Made by a program: the position numbers and the translations under genes. A stretch of 42,304 nt of DNA from Bacteroidales bacterium UBA4295. Lineage in GTDB: Bacteria > Bacteroidota > Bacteroidia > Bacteroidales > Paludibacteraceae. Shown piece by piece: positions 40,388 through 42,304 of the stretch. The stretch is from contig DGVB01000006.1 in assembly GCA_002395805.1 (NCBI GenBank), positions 1 to 42,304 on the forward strand, in the 5' to 3' direction. The notes beneath the pieces are model-generated. The model saw only the letters and a program-made list of their open reading frames with translations. It was not told the origin of the DNA and searched no databases. Within the stretch, counting starts at the first letter, position 1, and each line of letters starts with the position of its first letter.

Positions 40388-41614
40388 ATGGCAAAGACAG
40401 AAAATATCCTCCGCGTAATGGAGGAGCGTAAACAAGCAACAGGTATCCCAATGACGTTATTTGCGGCATGTCCGAACTCATTGGCAGTAATCAAAGCATC
40501 GTTCCGCGCAGCGAAACGTAACAACTCGCCGATCTATTTCGCGACGACTCTGAACCAAGTGGACTGCGACGGCGGTTACACCGGCATGACGCAGGCTGAG
40601 TTCACGAAGATTCTTGCCCGTGAGGCGGCAGCCGTTCATTACACGGGTCCGTACGTAGTAGCGATCGACCACGGCGGTCCGTGGCTCAAGGACAAACAGC
40701 GTATCGAGCGCTGGGACACCGAGCGCGCAATGGACGGCGTGAAGAAGAGTTACGAGGCCGCTCTCCTCGCCGGTTATGATCTGATTCACGTTGACCCGAC
40801 CGTAGATATCTTCCTGCCGAAAGGTCAGATCATCGACATCCATGTGGTGGTGAAACGTACGGTAGAGCTCATCAAGCACGCCGAGGATTTCCGCAAGGCG
40901 CACGGCATCGCTCCGATCAGCTACGAAGTAGGAACGGAAGAGGTTCACGGCGGTCTGGCAGACGAGAAGACGTTTGACACCTTCCTTGAGGGTCTGAAAG
41001 CCGGTCTGCATGAGGTGGGTCTGGATGACATCTGGCCATGCTTCATCGTAGGTAAAGTAGGAACGGACCTGCATACGACGTTCTTTGACGCCGAGGTGGC
41101 ACGCAAGCTGACGGCTAAGGTCCGTCCTTACGGCAGTTATATCAAGGGTCACTATACCGACGACGTGGACAATCCGGAGGATTATCCAAAGGCAGGTATG
41201 GGTGCCGCTAACGTAGGTCCGGAGTTCACGATGAACGAGTACGACGCTTTGGCAGAGCTGGAAGAAGAGGAGAAGAAACTCTATGCAGAGGGCAAGATTG
41301 CTCAGTTGAGCCACATGACTGAAGTGCTCTGGCAGTGTGTATATGAGAGCAACCGCTGGAAAAAATGGCTGCACGGCGAGGAAGTAGGCAAGGATCTGAA
41401 AGATTGCACTCCTGATCGTCAGTTATGGCTGGTTAAGACCGGTTGCCGTTATATCTGGCAGAAACCGGAGGCTCTGGTAGCCCGTCAGACGCTGTATGAG
41501 AACCTGGAGCGTCTGGGTATTCACGCAGAGGAAGTAGTGCTGATGCGCATCGAGCATAACATGGACAAGTACTACAACGCTTTCAATATCGTTAATCTGA
41601 ATGACTATCTGTAA
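40388..41614 (+). CDS. gatZ: GatZ/KbaZ-like class II tagatose-bisphosphate aldolase subunit
   Basis: A 408-residue TIM-barrel protein. The family signatures are NQVDCDGGYTGMT (57-69, cf. NQVxxxGGYTGM in GatZ), VAIDHGGPW, HVDPTVD, SYEVGTEEVHGG and the late YIWQKPE segment. In E. coli GatZ/KbaZ is a non-catalytic or stabilising partner of the class II aldolase GatY/KbaY. No GatY/KbaY gene is nearby, so it may act with the Fba at 2085 or independently. Pairing with AgaS-like SIS protein points to galactosamine or tagatose-6-phosphate metabolism. A C/G-rich palindrome and a 7-bp array follow the gene. Confidence 0.85.
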   Translation: MAKTENILRVMEERKQATGIPMTLFAACPNSLAVIKASFRAAKRNNSPIYFATTLNQVDCDGGYTGMTQAEFTKILAREAAAVHYTGPYVVAIDHGGPWLKDKQRIERWDTERAMDGVKKSYEAALLAGYDLIHVDPTVDIFLPKGQIIDIHVVVKRTVELIKHAEDFRKAHGIAPISYEVGTEEVHGGLADEKTFDTFLEGLKAGLHEVGLDDIWPCFIVGKVGTDLHTTFFDAEVARKLTAKVRPYGSYIKGHYTDDVDNPEDYPKAGMGAANVGPEFTMNEYDALAELEEEEKKLYAEGKIAQLSHMTEVLWQCVYESNRWKKWLHGEEVGKDLKDCTPDRQLWLVKTGCRYIWQKPEALVARQTLYENLERLGIHAEEVVLMRIEHNMDKYYNAFNIVNLNDYL

Positions 41615-41619
41615 GACCT

Positions 41620-41650
41620 GCCCCCCAGCCCCCTGAAGGGGGAGAAAGGG
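41620..41650 (+). repeat. C/G-rich palindrome after the gatZ-like gene (relative of the in-frame elements)
   Basis: CCCCC (41629-41633), loop TGAA, GGGGG (41638-41642), followed by AGAAAGGG as in the element at 39464. Being just after the stop codon it could also weaken or end transcription, although no T-run follows. Confidence 0.6.
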
Positions 41651-41662
41651 AAGTAATTAAAA

Positions 41663-41718
41663 ATTACGAATTACGAATTACGAATTAAAAATTACGAATT
41701 ACGAATTACGAATTATGA
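41663..41718 (+). repeat. Eight 7-bp units (ATTACGA) running into a start codon
   Basis: ATTACGA x3, ATTAAAA, ATTACGA x3, ATTATGA, without gaps. The last unit holds the ATG (41715-41717) of the esterase lipoprotein. The unit nearly equals the TTTACGA repeat in the proS leader. Confidence 0.85.
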
Positions 41719-42304
41719 AGAACACACGATGTTATATCTTCGCGCTCGCGCTCGCGTCCATAGTTTTAATGGGCGCGTGCGGGTGCGAGAACAAAGGACA
41801 GGATATCACCCCTACGCCGAAAGATACGACGGTGGTAGAGCCGGAGGATATGATATGGAGCAAGCGTCCGTATTTCAATATTCCTTTGGAGAACACCGGG
41901 ACGGAGGAAGCGCAGATGGCGATACATATTCGTATCACGACCGACATGAAGCAGCTGGCTCTGGAACTCAAAGACACGCTGATGCTCGATGCCGGTGCCA
42001 AGAAAGAATACGCCATGACTACGCCGGAAGACTTGGCGCCCGGTTTCTATCGTGCGCTATGTCTCGTCAACGGTAAGACCGCCCGCAATTTTGTCTTCGG
42101 TATCGATCCTTTCGATATCGTTTCTGCTCCGGACAAGCAACCGGATTTTGACGCGTACTGGCAGGGAGTGAAAGACCAACTGGCGGCAGTGGATATGAAT
42201 GCTCAATTGACTGAGATCACTTCTAAAAGCACCGCAGCCCGCAAGGTCTATCTGGTGGAGATGTATTCCGTTCCGGACGGTTTGAGCGGTGATCCGGTTA
42301 AGAT
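41715..42304 (+). CDS. Acetylxylan-esterase-like lipoprotein (partial, runs off the window)
   Basis: At least 196 residues, with the 3' end outside the window. A lipoprotein signal peptide ends with lipobox LMGAC (Cys at residue 22). After a Pro/Thr-rich linker and a beta-sandwich region, the sequence KQPDFDAYWQGVKDQLAAVDMNAQLTEI, then VYLVEMYSVPDG, matches the start of AXE1/cephalosporin-C-deacetylase-type esterases of Bacteroidales. These remove acetyl groups from plant polysaccharides at the cell surface. The catalytic Ser, Asp and His lie beyond the window, so activity cannot be judged. Confidence 0.75.
   Translation, partial: MKNTRCYIFALALASIVLMGACGCENKGQDITPTPKDTTVVEPEDMIWSKRPYFNIPLENTGTEEAQMAIHIRITTDMKQLALELKDTLMLDAGAKKEYAMTTPEDLAPGFYRALCLVNGKTARNFVFGIDPFDIVSAPDKQPDFDAYWQGVKDQLAAVDMNAQLTEITSKSTAARKVYLVEMYSVPDGLSGDPVK

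Noticed and set aside
1..42304. tRNA, rRNA or insertion sequence genes
   Set aside because: No cloverleaf, rRNA-like stretch or transposase was recognised on either strand by reading.

Overview
The window comes from a member of the Bacteroidota, most likely the order Bacteroidales. Promoters fit the Bacteroidetes pattern TTG, then about 20 bp, then TAnnTTTG. Start codons have no Shine-Dalgarno sequence. The gene families (DUF4294, DUF4832, GatZ/SIS pair, short type-3 ProS, beta-helix secreted proteins with a common C-terminal tail) are typical of gut or rumen Bacteroidales. This is judged by eye, without database searches.

Positions 73-4781 hold a promoter, two tandem L-fucose-isomerase-like paralogues, class II fructose-bisphosphate aldolase, an acetyl-CoA hydrolase/CoA-transferase and a 58-residue membrane protein. 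Positions 4809-22877 are one nearly gapless plus-strand operon for an aryl polyene pigment-lipid. It encodes an enoyl-ACP reductase homologue, a tyrosine ammonia-lyase-type MIO enzyme (4-coumarate starter), a ketoreductase, three ketosynthases plus a ketosynthase fragment, two acyl carrier proteins, two hot-dog dehydratases, a methyltransferase, an LpxL-like acyltransferase, a small multidrug-resistance-type protein, a LolA-like carrier, a GT2-PlsC-FAD oxidoreductase fusion, a secreted hydrolase, a PaaK-like ligase and an MMPL exporter. Mrp and a MATE transporter follow.

Positions 25279-27408 (minus) hold DUF4294 and proS. A compact divergent promoter pair then leads to a plus-strand group: a secreted DUF4874/DUF4832 protein, a HAD phosphatase, a NahK-like sugar kinase and a CBM9-like protein. 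On the minus strand, 31413-37989 encodes two large secreted beta-helix proteins with a 46-residue Gly-rich peptide between them. A 1-kb spacer (37990-39050) holds an 11-bp repeat array, a 320-bp polypurine tract, a promoter-like site and a hairpin-rich leader. After it come a SIS-domain sugar isomerase, a structured intergenic element and an orphan GatZ-like protein. The window ends inside an acetylxylan-esterase-like lipoprotein gene.

The most unusual signals are these. (i) Degenerate 7- or 8-bp tandem repeats sit at many gene junctions, often containing the stop and start codons, and also occur in frame inside two genes. (ii) A palindromic element inserts in the same frame in two unrelated proteins, giving LPxREG. 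(iii) A 123-bp element at 40228-40350 is closed by a 16-bp inverted repeat. (iv) The two dehydratases have complementary active-site losses, as if they form one composite site. (v) A GT2, a PlsC acyltransferase and an FAD oxidoreductase are fused in one polypeptide.
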